Shown: in pieces, positions 25,805 through 35,570 of the stretch | How positions within the stretch are numbered: the stretch's first letter is position 1 | How the letters are laid out: every line of letters starts with the position of its first letter | From: Shewanella profunda | GTDB taxonomy: Bacteria > Pseudomonadota > Gammaproteobacteria > Enterobacterales > Shewanellaceae | Reading direction: 5' to 3' | Assembly (NCBI RefSeq): GCF_023283765.1 | Contig: NZ_JAKILG010000015.1 | Coordinates: 28,575-92,574, forward strand | Length of the DNA stretch: 64,000 nt | Notes under the pieces: generated by a model | Told to the model about the DNA's origin: nothing | Seen by the model: the letters and a program-made list of their open reading frames with translations, nothing else | The model's database searches: none | Position numbers and translations under genes: made by a program

Positions 25805-25906
25805 GCGGTATACTCACTCGGCCTGTGACCACTGAGTTCATGCAAGCAAATAGAGGGTATAATTAACCCATTCAAACCCCTTTCCCCAATCAGTCTAGAG
25901 ATTTAT

Positions 25907-26383
25907 ATGAAAGTTATCGACCTAAAATCTGCCCCGCAACACATTCCACAATTGGCGGAGTGGCATCATCAAGCATGGGCACATTTGAGTCCTGCGGATG
26001 CTTCAGTCACCACGCTGATTGCAGAAATGAACGAGTATTTAACTGATGCAGCTATGCCTAAGATGTTTATCTGCGAACAGGCAAATCAAGTGATGGGATC
26101 ATCGTCATTAATCGCCGCGGATATGGACAGCCGAACCGACCTAAGTCCTTGGCTCGCAAATGTGTATGTGAATGCCAACCATAGAAATAAAGGACTGGGT
26201 AAGTTGCTCGTCAATGCCGTAGTTGACCACGCCAAAGCGATTGGTTTGCAGAAAATCTATTTGTTTACCGCAGATAAAGCCGATTTTTATCAGGCACTGG
26301 GTTGGTCAATGATTTCACGGGAAGAGTATAAGGGCGAGATGGTCACGATAATGGAATATAAGTTGACTAGCCCAAATAAATAG
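25907..26383 (+). CDS. GNAT-family N-acetyltransferase
   Basis: 158-aa single-domain GNAT enzyme. The acetyl-CoA binding motif A is visible as VYVNANHRNKGLGKLLVNAVVDHAKAIG (R/Q-x-x-G-x-G/A form: RNKGLG), followed by beta5/alpha4 LYLFTADKADFYQALGW (here IYLFTADKADFYQALGW). Substrate is not predictable. Monocistronic, ending the core block before the fumarate reductase operon. An AGAG sequence lies about 10 bases before ATG. Confidence 0.85.
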   Translation: MKVIDLKSAPQHIPQLAEWHHQAWAHLSPADASVTTLIAEMNEYLTDAAMPKMFICEQANQVMGSSSLIAADMDSRTDLSPWLANVYVNANHRNKGLGKLLVNAVVDHAKAIGLQKIYLFTADKADFYQALGWSMISREEYKGEMVTIMEYKLTSPNK

Positions 26384-26722
26384 AGGCATTAGCAAACTTC
26401 ACAATAGGACAATTTCCTCAAGTTTTTAGCTCGTTTACTCGATCGACCCTACCCCATATCCAGTTGTTTTTGTGATAACAATTTAAGTTAATAAGGATAA
26501 ATAAGTTACAAAAGCGCACTTAGTTTCAATATCGCCTACCCCCAGTTTTAGGATTTTTGCCGTTGTTATACTCACATCGAAAATAAATCAGACGACAGAT
26601 CCACTCAAGAAACATCATTTATTGATTGAGTTTTGATGATTCCGAGATACGAGTAAAAACGTGACCCTACCTATACCGTCCGTTTTGAACAGATAAACAT
26701 CATTCCTGCTGGAGGGATAATT
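26384..26722. other. Intergenic region upstream of frdABCD
   Basis: 339 bp without a gene. It must hold the frd promoter. I looked for TTGAT N4 ATCAA (FNR/EtrA) and TGTGA N6 TCACA (CRP) and found no full match; TTGTGATAACAATTTAA near 26468 is only a one-sided CRP resemblance. A GGAGGG ribosome site stands before the TTG start at 26723. Confidence 0.5.
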
Positions 26723-28498
26723 TTGAAAACCATAACCACAGATGTGGCGGTCATCGGCGCTGGTGGCGCGGGTCTTCGCGCAGCAATTGCTGCAGCAGAG
26801 GCTAATCCAAAGCTAAGTATCGCTCTCATTTCCAAAGTATATCCAATGCGTTCGCATACCGTTGCTGCCGAAGGCGGCTCGGCTGCGGTAATTAAAGATG
26901 AAGACAGTCTGGATAACCATTTCAATGATACGGTTGCCGGTGGCGACTGGCTATGTGAACAGGACGTTGTCGAGTATTTCGTCGAGAATGCGCTACGTGA
27001 AATGACCCAGTTAGAGCTATGGGGTTGTCCGTGGAGCCGAAAACCTAACGGTGAAATTAACGTGCGCCGTTTTGGTGGAATGAAGATTGAACGAACTTGG
27101 TTTGCGGCCGACAAAACCGGTTTTCACATGTTGCATACCCTGTTCCAAACGTCGATGAAGTACAGCAATATCGTGCGCTATGACGAGTTCTTCGTACTGG
27201 ATCTCATCGTTGTCGATAATGAAGTGCAAGGTGTTATCGCCCTGTGCATTGCCGAAGGCGAGCTAGTTTGCTTTAAAGCCAAATCGGTGATCTTAGCAAC
27301 AGGTGGCGGTGGCCGTGTCTACCACTTCAACACCAATGGCGGCATAGTAACAGGCGATGGAATGGCTATTGCCTATCGTCATGGCGTACCACTCCGCGAT
27401 ATGGAGTTTGTGCAATATCACCCAACGGGTTTACCCGGCACGGGGATTTTGATGACGGAAGGATGCCGCGGTGAAGGCGGCATCATGGTGAATAAAAACG
27501 GTTACCGTTATCTGCAGGATTATGGTCTAGGGCCAGAAACCCCTGTTGGTCAACCACAAAACAAATACATGGAATTAGGCCCTCGCGATAAGGTTTCTCA
27601 AGCATTTTGGCATGAGCAACGTAAGGGAAATACTATCAAACATCCTTTAGGAGATGTGGTTCACTTAGATTTACGCCACTTAGGTGAAGACTATCTCAAA
27701 GAGCGCTTACCCTTTATCTGTGAGCTTGCAAAAGCCTATGTCAACGTAGACCCAGCTAAAGAACCCATTCCTATTCGCCCTACCGCCCATTACACCATGG
27801 GAGGTCTTGAAACCGATCCTCAAACTGAAACCCAAATTAAAGGTTTGTTTGCCGTTGGTGAATGTTCTTCAGTTGGCTTACACGGTGCTAACCGCCTTGG
27901 TTCTAATTCGCTGGCAGAGCTTGTTGTATTTGGCAGATTAGCCGGTGAGACAGCGGCTAAGCGCGCCGCAGAATTCCAAGGATGGAACTACGATGCTATT
28001 AATGACCAAGCAGCAGCAGTTGAAGCCCGTCTCGATGCACTATTAGCCCAGAAAGGTACCGAAAACTGGTCTGATGTACGTACTGAAATGTGTAAGAGCA
28101 TGGAATCTGGTTGTGGTATCTACCGTGATGAAGCAGGCATGCAGGCTACGATTGATAAGCTTGCCGAGTTACGTTTACGTTATAAAAACATTCAAATCAC
28201 CGATAAGGGCAAAGTATTCAATACCGATCTGCTCTATGCCATTGAAGTAGGCTTTAGTTTAGATGTTGCCGAGGCCATGGCGCACTCAGCAATTCAACGC
28301 CGAGAATCCCGTGGAGCCCACCAACGGCTCGATGAAGACTGCAACTCGCGTAATGACAAGGATTATCTAAAACACTCCCTTGCACTCTATAACCCTAATG
28401 CTGTGCCAACCATCAAGTACAGCGAGGTGAAGATCACTAAGTCTCAACCTCAAGCGCGCCTGTATGGTGACGCCGCAAAACAGCAGGAGAAAGTCTAA
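26723..28498 (+). CDS. frdA: Fumarate reductase flavoprotein subunit
   Basis: 591-aa catalytic subunit of membrane quinol:fumarate reductase, reducing fumarate to succinate on the cytoplasmic face. TTG start behind GGAGGG. FAD-binding [18 protein letters not shown], the FAD-attaching histidine in [14 protein letters not shown], active-site segments [21 protein letters not shown] and [10 protein letters not shown], and C-terminal [12 protein letters not shown]. It resembles E. coli FrdA along its entire length. frdB overlaps its stop by one base. Shewanella is better known for the periplasmic soluble FccA enzyme, so this is an additional respiratory system. Confidence 0.95.
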   Translation: MKTITTDVAVIGAGGAGLRAAIAAAEANPKLSIALISKVYPMRSHTVAAEGGSAAVIKDEDSLDNHFNDTVAGGDWLCEQDVVEYFVENALREMTQLELWGCPWSRKPNGEINVRRFGGMKIERTWFAADKTGFHMLHTLFQTSMKYSNIVRYDEFFVLDLIVVDNEVQGVIALCIAEGELVCFKAKSVILATGGGGRVYHFNTNGGIVTGDGMAIAYRHGVPLRDMEFVQYHPTGLPGTGILMTEGCRGEGGIMVNKNGYRYLQDYGLGPETPVGQPQNKYMELGPRDKVSQAFWHEQRKGNTIKHPLGDVVHLDLRHLGEDYLKERLPFICELAKAYVNVDPAKEPIPIRPTAHYTMGGLETDPQTETQIKGLFAVGECSSVGLHGANRLGSNSLAELVVFGRLAGETAAKRAAEFQGWNYDAINDQAAAVEARLDALLAQKGTENWSDVRTEMCKSMESGCGIYRDEAGMQATIDKLAELRLRYKNIQITDKGKVFNTDLLYAIEVGFSLDVAEAMAHSAIQRRESRGAHQRLDEDCNSRNDKDYLKHSLALYNPNAVPTIKYSEVKITKSQPQARLYGDAAKQQEKV

Positions 28499-29238
28499 TG
28501 ACTGAGCATAATATTCAGACTGTTAATATCCTTAGATACGATCCAGAAAAGAATAACGAACCCTTTCTTGAGACGTTTAAAGTTCCTGCGGATAACACGA
28601 CCTCGATACAGGATGCGTTAGCTTATATTAAAGATCATATGGATAAGTCTTTATCCTATCGCTGGTCTTGTCGCATGGCGATTTGTGGTTCCTGTGGTGT
28701 GATGGTTAACAAAGTGCCTAAACTGGCCTGTAAAACCTTTTTGCGCGACTACCCAGAGGGTGTCACGCTTGAGCCACTCGCCAACTTTGCCATTGAGAAA
28801 GATCTCGTGGTCGACAAAGCTCCCTTCCTTGAACGATTAGAGGCAATGAAACCTTATATCATTGGCAATGATCGCAAACCTGAAGACGGGCCAAATCTAC
28901 AAACTCCGGCACAAATGGCCAAATACAAGCAGTTTGCAGGTTGTATCAACTGTGGTTTGTGCTACGCAGCGTGCCCGCAGTTTGGTTTGAACCCTGAGTT
29001 TATCGGTCCTGCCGCCATCACGCTTGCCCACAGATATAACTTAGATAGTCGTGATCTTGGCAAAGTTGAACGCATGAAACTTATCAACGGTAAGGACGGT
29101 GCCTGGGGTTGTACCTTCGTTGGATATTGTTCAAAGGTGTGCCCTAAACATGTCGATCCTGCGGCGGCGGTAAACCAGAGCAAGGTTGAGTCAGCTAAAG
29201 ATTTTATCATTAACATGATAACGATGAAGGAGGCATAA
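28498..29238 (+). CDS. frdB: Fumarate reductase iron-sulfur subunit
   Basis: 246-aa subunit passing electrons from the membrane quinol site to FrdA. [2Fe-2S] ligands in [12 protein letters not shown] with a later Cys, [4Fe-4S] in [12 protein letters not shown] and [3Fe-4S] in [14 protein letters not shown]. All expected cysteines are present. Second gene of frdABCD; ATG overlaps the frdA stop, and frdC starts 1 bp after its stop, so translation is coupled. Confidence 0.95.
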   Translation: MTEHNIQTVNILRYDPEKNNEPFLETFKVPADNTTSIQDALAYIKDHMDKSLSYRWSCRMAICGSCGVMVNKVPKLACKTFLRDYPEGVTLEPLANFAIEKDLVVDKAPFLERLEAMKPYIIGNDRKPEDGPNLQTPAQMAKYKQFAGCINCGLCYAACPQFGLNPEFIGPAAITLAHRYNLDSRDLGKVERMKLINGKDGAWGCTFVGYCSKVCPKHVDPAAAVNQSKVESAKDFIINMITMKEA

Positions 29239-29239
29239 G

Positions 29240-29623
29240 ATGCAAAACCGCAAACCCTATGTTCGTCCTATGCAGAGAGCTTGGTGGTCCGAGAATAACT
29301 TCTTCAGTTGGTATATGGTGCGAGAATTAACCATAGTGCCGCTGATCCTATTCACACTGAATCTTTGCGCAGGTTTATTTGCTCTGGTCTCAAGCAGCGA
29401 TGCTTGGAGCAACTGGATTTACTTTTCGTCTCACCCAGTCATGTTACTTATCAATGTTTTGGCATTGATTGGTGCACTCTATCATGCCAAGACATTCTTC
29501 AGCATGATGCCCCAGGTGATGCCAATTAAGCTGGGTGAAAAAGTAGTGCCAACTGGCGTAATCGTTGGGGTTCAGTGGTTACTGTTAGTGCTAGTGTCAC
29601 TCGTGGCGATAGCCTGTATTTAG
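29240..29623 (+). CDS. frdC: Fumarate reductase membrane anchor subunit C
   Basis: 127-aa membrane anchor. Begins MQNRKPYVRPMQRAWWSENNFFSWYMVRELTIVPL, like E. coli FrdC (TRKPYVRPM...WW), followed by three membrane helices (LILFTLNLCAGLFALV, HPVMLLINVLALIGALYHAKTFF, GVIVGVQWLLLVLVSLVAIACI). It helps form the quinol site and is haem-free in this type. AGGAGG lies before the start. Confidence 0.93.
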   Translation: MQNRKPYVRPMQRAWWSENNFFSWYMVRELTIVPLILFTLNLCAGLFALVSSSDAWSNWIYFSSHPVMLLINVLALIGALYHAKTFFSMMPQVMPIKLGEKVVPTGVIVGVQWLLLVLVSLVAIACI

Positions 29624-29635
29624 TAGGAGAATATT

Positions 29636-30001
29636 ATGATCAATTATTCACCAAAGCGCTCTGATGAACCCATTTGGTGGGGCCTGTTCGGCGCGGGTGG
29701 CGTTTGGTTTGCCATGATTACACCGGTAACCGTACTCGTGATGGGGATCCTGTTGCCCTTACATGGATTTGGATTGGTAGATATCAGCTATGACAAGGTT
29801 TATGCATTTGTCAGTAGCCCCATCGGTGGCGGGTTTACCGTGCTGTCTTTATCCCTACCTATGTGGCATGCGATGCACCGAGTTCACCATGGCTTGCATG
29901 ACTTACAAATCCACTTAGGTTCCGTTGGCAAATACGCTTGCTACTTAGCTGCGGCCTTGGTGACGGTACTTGCTACGGTTTGGGTAATACAGTTAAGTTA
30001 A
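29636..30001 (+). CDS. frdD: Fumarate reductase membrane anchor subunit D
   Basis: 121-aa second anchor with three membrane helices. KRSDEPIWWGLFGAGGVWFAMITPVTVLVMGILLP and the histidine-rich MWHAMHRVHHGLHDLQIH match E. coli FrdD. Last gene of the operon, followed 33 bp later by a terminator hairpin. Confidence 0.93.
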   Translation: MINYSPKRSDEPIWWGLFGAGGVWFAMITPVTVLVMGILLPLHGFGLVDISYDKVYAFVSSPIGGGFTVLSLSLPMWHAMHRVHHGLHDLQIHLGSVGKYACYLAAALVTVLATVWVIQLS

Positions 30002-30034
30002 CTATATCGTTAAGTTGATGGTTTCAGAGGTATG

Positions 30035-30057
30035 ATAGGCAGAATTGTTCTGCCTAT
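30035..30057 (+). terminator. Terminator of frdABCD
   Basis: ATAGGCAGAA (30035-30044) and TTCTGCCTAT (30048-30057) form a 10-bp stem with a TTG loop followed by TTCTGTT, 33 bp after the frdD stop. Confidence 0.85.
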
Positions 30058-30071
30058 TTCTGTTAGCTATC

Positions 30072-30118
30072 GCCAAACAACCTCAAAATGAGATTGCCTA
30101 CATTTTGGGGTTTTTGGC
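30072..30118. repeat. Imperfect inverted repeat related to the intergenic hairpin family
   Basis: The arm 30072-30090 (starts GCCAAACAACCTCAAAATG) is largely complementary to 30101-30118 (CATTTTGGGGTTTTTGGC). CCAAACAACCTCAA also occurs in the repeat at 12413-12445, so this may be a diverged copy of that family. Confidence 0.5.
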
Positions 30119-30172
30119 TATTTAAATAGCTAAGATATTATTGATGTAAACACTCACCCTATAGGATGGTCT

Positions 30173-31840
30173 ATGCTTGCCACCGATAAGCGATTTGACT
30201 TAGTCAAACCGATGAAATTCAAGAAACATTTGATTACCAGCATTTTTATGGCAATGGTGTTGATCTTGATCATTATGGTGGCGGCAACTTTTCATCTCCT
30301 AAAATCCACCCATGATGAGAGCCTTAAGCAGCGTGGATTAGAATTAGCCAGTATTCTTGCACTAGATCCCGTGGTCATTGAGGCTGTTGAGCGCGCTAAT
30401 GTAACACCAGAAGTATCGATCCGATCTTATATTGAAAATCTCCGTGCTCAGACTAGTGTCTCTTTTATTGTTGTGGTGAATAAAGAAGCTATACGCCTGA
30501 GCCATCCTGAAGAATCAAAACTATATCATCCCTTTGTGGGAGATGACCTCAAACCCGTATTAAGTGAGGGAATTAAAGTCAGTACCTTTGCCGAAGGTTC
30601 ACTTGGCCCCGCTATTCGCAGTTTTTCCCCTGTCATCAGCAATGGTGAAGTCATTGGCGCGGTATGTGTCGGTATTCTTACCAAGGAAGTGAGCCTGCTC
30701 TTCCTTCAAAGCCACGCCAATCTCCTCTTTGTTGTCATCTTAGTTTTAATGATTGCCGTATTGCTGATTATCGTGGTGTTATCAAAATTAAAACGTACCA
30801 TGCAATACCTCGAGCCAGAGTTAGTGATAAAACGATTAATGGAGCATGACCGTATTTTCAATGCCATCCATGATCCCATTATTTCGGTCAGTAATGATTT
30901 CACCATCTCAGCCATCAATGATATCGCGACTCAGGTTTTACCTATGGGTAGCATGAGTAAACAAGATTATATCGGACAGCCATTGTCACATTTTTCGTCA
31001 GCGCTGAGTCAGATAACTAAGGCCAGCCATAGAGAAGCGTCCTCCGAGCGGCTCCGATTAGGTAAACTCGATTACAGAGTGTGTATTTATCCATGGCAAA
31101 TAAACCAAGAGCAACACGGTTACGTGATTATTTTTCTTGCGGATATGGAGCTTAACGACCTTAGAAAAGAGCTGCTTCACTATAAAAACTATTCTGAACA
31201 GCTGCGAAGTAAAACCCACGAGTATTCAAACAAACTCAATGTATTATCAGGCATGCTACAGTTAAAGCATTATGATGAAGTCATAGAGTTTATCGACCGT
31301 GAGAGTAAGGGCCATCAACGTATTATCGGTAATATTGTACGCTCCATTCATAACAGTTTAGTGGCCTCTATCCTGCTGGCAAAATACAATAAAGCGACAG
31401 AAGCCAACGTAAAATATGTGCTAGACGAGGACAATAATCTTCTCAATTACAGTAAGCTAGTCTCTGAGAAGTTGGCCACCATTCTGGGGAATCTCATCGA
31501 CAATGCTATTCTTGCCGCTTCGAGTAATCGCAATAATGCACCACCAGAAGTACAGGTTTATGTTAGTGATCGCAGTCAACATATTATTTTAGAAGTTCAA
31601 GATAGTGGTTCGGGGGTTATGCCAGAGATAGCCGATACCATTTTTGATTTTGGGGTCACCAGCAAGACAGAGCATGAACAATCTGGAATAGGGTTATATC
31701 TGGTTAACGAACTTGTAAAACAGTTTAGTGGGAGCCTCGATTGGGAACGCACCGAGGATAACACCACTTTATTCTCCATTTACATTGAGAAGAGCGAAGT
31801 AAAACGCTATGAGGCAGAAAGTCACCACCATGATTATTGA
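30173..31840 (+). CDS. DcuS/CitA-like sensor histidine kinase
   Basis: 555-aa membrane kinase of the CitA/DcuS family, which senses C4-dicarboxylates or citrate. TM1 (HLITSIFMAMVLILIIMVAATF), a periplasmic Cache/PDC domain of about 130 residues (SIRSYIENLRAQTSVSFIVVVNKEAIRLSHPEE, FSPVISNGEVIGAVCVGIL), TM2 (LLFVVILVLMIAVLLIIVVL), a PAS segment (DRIFNAIHDPIISVSNDFTI), the phospho-acceptor in RSKTHEYSNKLNVLSGMLQL, N-box GNLIDNAILAA and G boxes DSGSGV and GIGLYLV. It overlaps the regulator gene by 32 bp. Placed between frdABCD and fumarase/transporter genes, its ligand is probably fumarate or succinate. Confidence 0.9.
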   Translation: MLATDKRFDLVKPMKFKKHLITSIFMAMVLILIIMVAATFHLLKSTHDESLKQRGLELASILALDPVVIEAVERANVTPEVSIRSYIENLRAQTSVSFIVVVNKEAIRLSHPEESKLYHPFVGDDLKPVLSEGIKVSTFAEGSLGPAIRSFSPVISNGEVIGAVCVGILTKEVSLLFLQSHANLLFVVILVLMIAVLLIIVVLSKLKRTMQYLEPELVIKRLMEHDRIFNAIHDPIISVSNDFTISAINDIATQVLPMGSMSKQDYIGQPLSHFSSALSQITKASHREASSERLRLGKLDYRVCIYPWQINQEQHGYVIIFLADMELNDLRKELLHYKNYSEQLRSKTHEYSNKLNVLSGMLQLKHYDEVIEFIDRESKGHQRIIGNIVRSIHNSLVASILLAKYNKATEANVKYVLDEDNNLLNYSKLVSEKLATILGNLIDNAILAASSNRNNAPPEVQVYVSDRSQHIILEVQDSGSGVMPEIADTIFDFGVTSKTEHEQSGIGLYLVNELVKQFSGSLDWERTEDNTTLFSIYIEKSEVKRYEAESHHHDY

Positions 31841-32507
31841 GGATGATCCTAAGGCTAGTTACGCCTTGGAATCTATCATTCATCAACATCCCGATTTCGA
31901 AGTCGTTGTCGTCAGTGAAACCTATCAAGATGCACTGATGCACTACAATCTCTATACACCTCAACTGGTTTTTGTGGACATTACCTTGCCCGATGGCAGT
32001 GGAATTGATGTGATCAAACAACTGCGCAGTCAAGGAGCTAATTGTTATTTCATTATGACAACCGCTGAACGCGAGGCTACTACCGTTGAACAAGTAGTCC
32101 AACTCGGTGTGAGTGATTACCTCGTAAAACCACTGCGTATGTCGAGGGTTCGCCAAGCACTCGATGATTACAAGCTGTATCGACAAAAACTGGCATGCCA
32201 TGAAACCATGGATCAATGTGTGATCGATCATATCCTAGGCAAACGCACAAACCTCCCCATGCGGCGAACGCCTAAAGGGATTGATGCCAATACACTCGAT
32301 ACGCTAAAAGAGATCCTCAGAAAAGAACAACTAACTGATTTTTCTGGGGACGATATTAGTGACCGCATGAATGTCAGTCGCATCACCATCCGCCGCTATC
32401 TGGAATATCTTGAATCAGAGGGGGTGATAAAAATGGTATTGAACTATAAAACGGGTGGGCGTCCAAGCAGGGTCTACCAACTGATTGATGTTGATTTGCT
32501 TGGCTAA
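31809..32507 (+). CDS. DcuR/CitB-like response regulator
   Basis: 232-aa regulator with a receiver (MIIEDDPKASYALESII, phospho-Asp in LVFVDITLPDGSGIDVI, VSDYLVKPLRMSRVRQAL) and a C-terminal HTH of the DcuR/CitB type (DDISDRMNVSRITIRRYLEYLESEGVIKMVLNYKTGGRPSRVYQL). It overlaps the kinase gene; ATG 31830 is an alternative start. Likely targets are frd, fumarase and the DASS transporter around it, as in E. coli where DcuSR controls frd, fumB and dcuB. Confidence 0.9.
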   Translation: MRQKVTTMIIEDDPKASYALESIIHQHPDFEVVVVSETYQDALMHYNLYTPQLVFVDITLPDGSGIDVIKQLRSQGANCYFIMTTAEREATTVEQVVQLGVSDYLVKPLRMSRVRQALDDYKLYRQKLACHETMDQCVIDHILGKRTNLPMRRTPKGIDANTLDTLKEILRKEQLTDFSGDDISDRMNVSRITIRRYLEYLESEGVIKMVLNYKTGGRPSRVYQLIDVDLLG

Positions 32508-32512
32508 TGAAA

Positions 32513-32550
32513 AACGGTAACCAACAGATGTTTATCTGTTGGTTACCGTT
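32513..32550. terminator. Bidirectional terminator between dcuR-like gene and fumarase
   Basis: A perfect 17-bp stem: 32513-32529 (AACGGTAACCAACAGAT) with 32534-32550, loop GTTT. It lies between convergent genes, 5 bp after the regulator stop. Confidence 0.88.
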
Positions 32551-32590
32551 AGTATTGCTTCTAACCGCCTAATTTGCAGGGGTAAATATA

Positions 32591-34099
32591 TTAGGCAGTC
32601 ATTTCGGCAATTTTGAGTTTCCAGGTTTGTGGCCCGGTTTCGTGCACATTTCCGCCTAGGCTATCCACGGCGACAGTCACTGGCATATCTTCAACATCAA
32701 ACTCATAAATGGCTTCCATTCCAAGATCTTCGAATGCAAGGATCTTGGCTGACTTAATCGCCTTTGCCACTAAGTATGCCGCGCCACCTACGGCCATCAA
32801 ATACACGGCTTGATTTTTCTTAATCGATTCAACCGTAGCAGCACCACGCTCCGATTTACCAATCATACCCATTAAGCCCGCTTGCTCTAGCATCATATCG
32901 GTGAACTTATCCATACGGGTCGAGGTCGTTGGGCCTGCAGGGCCAACCACTTCATCACCCACGGCATCTACTGGACCTACGTAGTAGATAAAACGATTCT
33001 GGAAATCAACAGGGAAAGATTCTCCCCGCGCAAGCATGTCTTGAATACGTTTATGGGCGGCATCACGACCGGTGAGAATTTTACCTGAGAGCAGAACCGT
33101 TTCACCAGAGCGCCACTCAGCGATATCGGCTTTTGTAAGTTTATTTACATCTACTCGACGTACATTATTACCCACTTCCCACGTTACCTCTGGCCAATCG
33201 GCAAGCTTGGGTGGGGTTAACTTAGCTGGCCCATTGCCATCTAATGTAAAATGCACGTGCCGCGTTGCTGCACAATTCGGAATAATACATACGGGTTTGG
33301 ATGCTGCATGTGTAGGTGCGGTTTTGATTTTGATATCCACAACTGTGGTCATCCCACCTAAACCTTGCGCGCCAATACCGAGTTTGTTCACACGTTCAAA
33401 AATATCTAAGCGCAACACTTCTTCGGCAGTTTGTGCTCCCCGCTCCTGTAATTCGTGGATATCAACAGAGCCCATCAGCGCTTCTTTCGCCATCAATGCC
33501 GCTTTTTCGGCCGTACCACCGATACCAATACCCAACATGCCAGGTGGACACCAACCAGCGCCCATTAGCGGTACCGTTTTCTCCACCCATGCCGCAATAT
33601 CATCCGATGGGTTTAGCATCGCCATTTTAGTCTTGTTCTCTGAGCCGCCGCCCTTGGCCGCGATCATAATATCAACTTTATCGCCGGGAACCATTTCTAT
33701 ATGGACGACCGCAGGACCATTGGTATTCGTGTTTTTACGGGCGCCAGCAGGATCGGAGACGACCGACATCCGCAATGGATTGGTTATACTGCTGTAGGCT
33801 CTCTTAGTACCTTCATCAACCATTTCCTGTACCGTCATATCGGTATCCCACTGTACTTGCATGCCAATTTTGACAAAGCAAGTCACAATCCCCGTATCTT
33901 GGCAGATAGGACGCTTACCTTCTGCAGCCATTCTTGAGTTAATCAATATTTGGGCAATAGCATCTTTAGCCGCGACACTTTTCTCAGCGTGGTACGCCTT
34001 TTCCATCGCGCGAATAAAATCCAGTGGATGATAGTAGGAGATGTATTGAAGCGCATCTTCGATACTGTCAATAAAATCGACTTTCTTTATAGTTGTCAT
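32591..34099 (-). CDS. Class I (iron-sulfur) fumarate hydratase
   Basis: 502-aa oxygen-sensitive fumarase interconverting malate and fumarate, supplying fumarate for the frd system. The alpha/beta-fused class I layout is visible: RPICQDTGIVTCF, KGGGSENKTKMAML, GAGWCPPGMLGIGIGGTAEKA, and C-terminal GPAGPTTSTRMDKFTDMMLEQAGLMGMIGKSERG with VAVDSLGGNVHETGPQTWK. Cysteines at CQDTG, WCPPG and CIIPNC are candidate [4Fe-4S] ligands. It is in the same strand direction as the transporter upstream (67 bp apart), probably one operon. Confidence 0.92.
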   Translation of the reverse strand: MTTIKKVDFIDSIEDALQYISYYHPLDFIRAMEKAYHAEKSVAAKDAIAQILINSRMAAEGKRPICQDTGIVTCFVKIGMQVQWDTDMTVQEMVDEGTKRAYSSITNPLRMSVVSDPAGARKNTNTNGPAVVHIEMVPGDKVDIMIAAKGGGSENKTKMAMLNPSDDIAAWVEKTVPLMGAGWCPPGMLGIGIGGTAEKAALMAKEALMGSVDIHELQERGAQTAEEVLRLDIFERVNKLGIGAQGLGGMTTVVDIKIKTAPTHAASKPVCIIPNCAATRHVHFTLDGNGPAKLTPPKLADWPEVTWEVGNNVRRVDVNKLTKADIAEWRSGETVLLSGKILTGRDAAHKRIQDMLARGESFPVDFQNRFIYYVGPVDAVGDEVVGPAGPTTSTRMDKFTDMMLEQAGLMGMIGKSERGAATVESIKKNQAVYLMAVGGAAYLVAKAIKSAKILAFEDLGMEAIYEFDVEDMPVTVAVDSLGGNVHETGPQTWKLKIAEMTA

Positions 34100-34166
34100 A
34101 ACGTTCCCTTGTATTATTTACAGCAAGCAAGGGCGAGGGGAAATAAATACCGCGCCCGATACATGA

Positions 34167-35570
34167 TTAATATAGCCCGATCACTTTCCACCAAATTCCG
34201 CCCACAAGGGTCCAAATGGTGATTTGTAATAATCCCATTGCAAAACCTACGCTCCACCATTTAGGCAGTGACACATGGCCAGCCCCAAAAAGGATAGGTG
34301 CAGGCCCAGTTCCGTAGTGAGTACCACAGGCATATAAGTTAGAAGTAAAACCAAAGATAAGCGCCGCTAGAAGACCTGGAGCACCTAGTTGGATCGCCAC
34401 TGCAAGAAATACAGAATAAAGTGCAGCAACGTGGGCAGTTGCAGATGCAAAGGCGTAATGGATGTAAAAGTAGATTAATACCAATGAAAACAGTGCAACT
34501 GGCCAATCTAAACCACTCAGATTAGCGGCGATATTGGTACCAAACCATGTAATCAGACCAAGCTTGTTTAGGAAAGTGGCCATCATCACCAGCGCGGAAA
34601 ACCAAACCAGCGTATTCCAAGCCCCTTTTTCCTTCAGCACATCATCCCAACTGAGCACATTAGCTGTCACGAGTATGATTAAACCAACCATGGCAGCAGT
34701 TGTACCGCTGACGCCTAATGCAGGCCCACCAATCCAGAGCGCGATTAAGGCAATAAAAGTCCCCAGAGTAGTCCACTCCGTTAGCTTCATTTTACCCATA
34801 TCAGCAAGGGCTCTTGCAGCAATCTGAGGGGCTTGTGGAGTAGATGTAATACTCGGTTTATTTAGCATGTAAGCAAACAATGGCATTAATATGAGCGCCA
34901 CAATCCCCGGAACTAATGCAGCTAAAGCCCATTGACCCCAAGTGATCTCTACCCCCATATCCGCAGCTAATTTCGCCGCAAGAGGATTAGCAGCCATACC
35001 GGTTAGAAACATAGCACCAGTGATAGTCGTGCCATGAAAAACCGTTGTCATCAGGAAGCTACCTATCTTACCCGAAGTGCCATCTTCCGCTTTTGAGCCG
35101 TAGGCATCTGCGACTGAGTTAGCCAGAGGAAACACAATCCCGCCTGTACGGGCAGTATTAGATGGAATCGCTGGCGCTAGGATCAAATCTGTTAACAGCA
35201 AGCCATAGGATAGACTCAGTGTTTTTTTGCCAAGTAATCTCATAAACACAAAACCAATGCGTGCTCCTAGCCCGCTCTTGATAAACGCTCTTGAGATGAA
35301 AAAAGCTGTCACAATTAACCAAATAACGTCATTAGAGAACCCTGTCAGTGACTCTTTAATCGTCAACGTTCCTGTTAACGCCGTTATTGTTATTCCCCCG
35401 ATAGCAACGGCACCCATTGGAATAGGCTCTAGGATAAGACCTAACACAGTTGCAGCAAAAATGGCTAACAAGTGCCAGGCAGTTGGATCAACGCCCGCTG
35501 GTACAGGAGTCAACCAAATTCCACCACCTACTGCCAACATAATCAGCCATGAGATGATTTTTTTATTCAT
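34167..35570 (-). CDS. DASS-family dicarboxylate transporter (TtdT/CitT-like)
   Basis: 467-aa inner-membrane anion:sodium symporter or exchanger. Start at MNKKIISWLIMLAVGGGIW (35570), giving the family N-terminus; the frame is open for 26 more codons upstream. Twelve or so hydrophobic segments; signature segments GFSNDVIWLIVTAFFISRAFIKSGLGARIG, PSNTARTGGIVFPLANSVADAYGS, FASATAHVAALYSVFLAVAIQLGAP and CGTHYGTGPAPILFG match CitT/TtdT. With class I fumarase downstream and frd/DcuSR-like genes opposite, import of malate, tartrate or fumarate with succinate export is the likely role. Confidence 0.88.
   Translation of the reverse strand: MNKKIISWLIMLAVGGGIWLTPVPAGVDPTAWHLLAIFAATVLGLILEPIPMGAVAIGGITITALTGTLTIKESLTGFSNDVIWLIVTAFFISRAFIKSGLGARIGFVFMRLLGKKTLSLSYGLLLTDLILAPAIPSNTARTGGIVFPLANSVADAYGSKAEDGTSGKIGSFLMTTVFHGTTITGAMFLTGMAANPLAAKLAADMGVEITWGQWALAALVPGIVALILMPLFAYMLNKPSITSTPQAPQIAARALADMGKMKLTEWTTLGTFIALIALWIGGPALGVSGTTAAMVGLIILVTANVLSWDDVLKEKGAWNTLVWFSALVMMATFLNKLGLITWFGTNIAANLSGLDWPVALFSLVLIYFYIHYAFASATAHVAALYSVFLAVAIQLGAPGLLAALIFGFTSNLYACGTHYGTGPAPILFGAGHVSLPKWWSVGFAMGLLQITIWTLVGGIWWKVIGLY

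Noticed and set aside
26460..26485. Possible CRP site upstream of frdA
   Set aside because: Only the TGTGA half is present; the other half does not match TCACA.
33072..33797. 241-aa frame antisense to fumarase
   Set aside because: The minus strand encodes a complete class I fumarase; this is a typical shadow frame rich in Ser, Pro and Ile.
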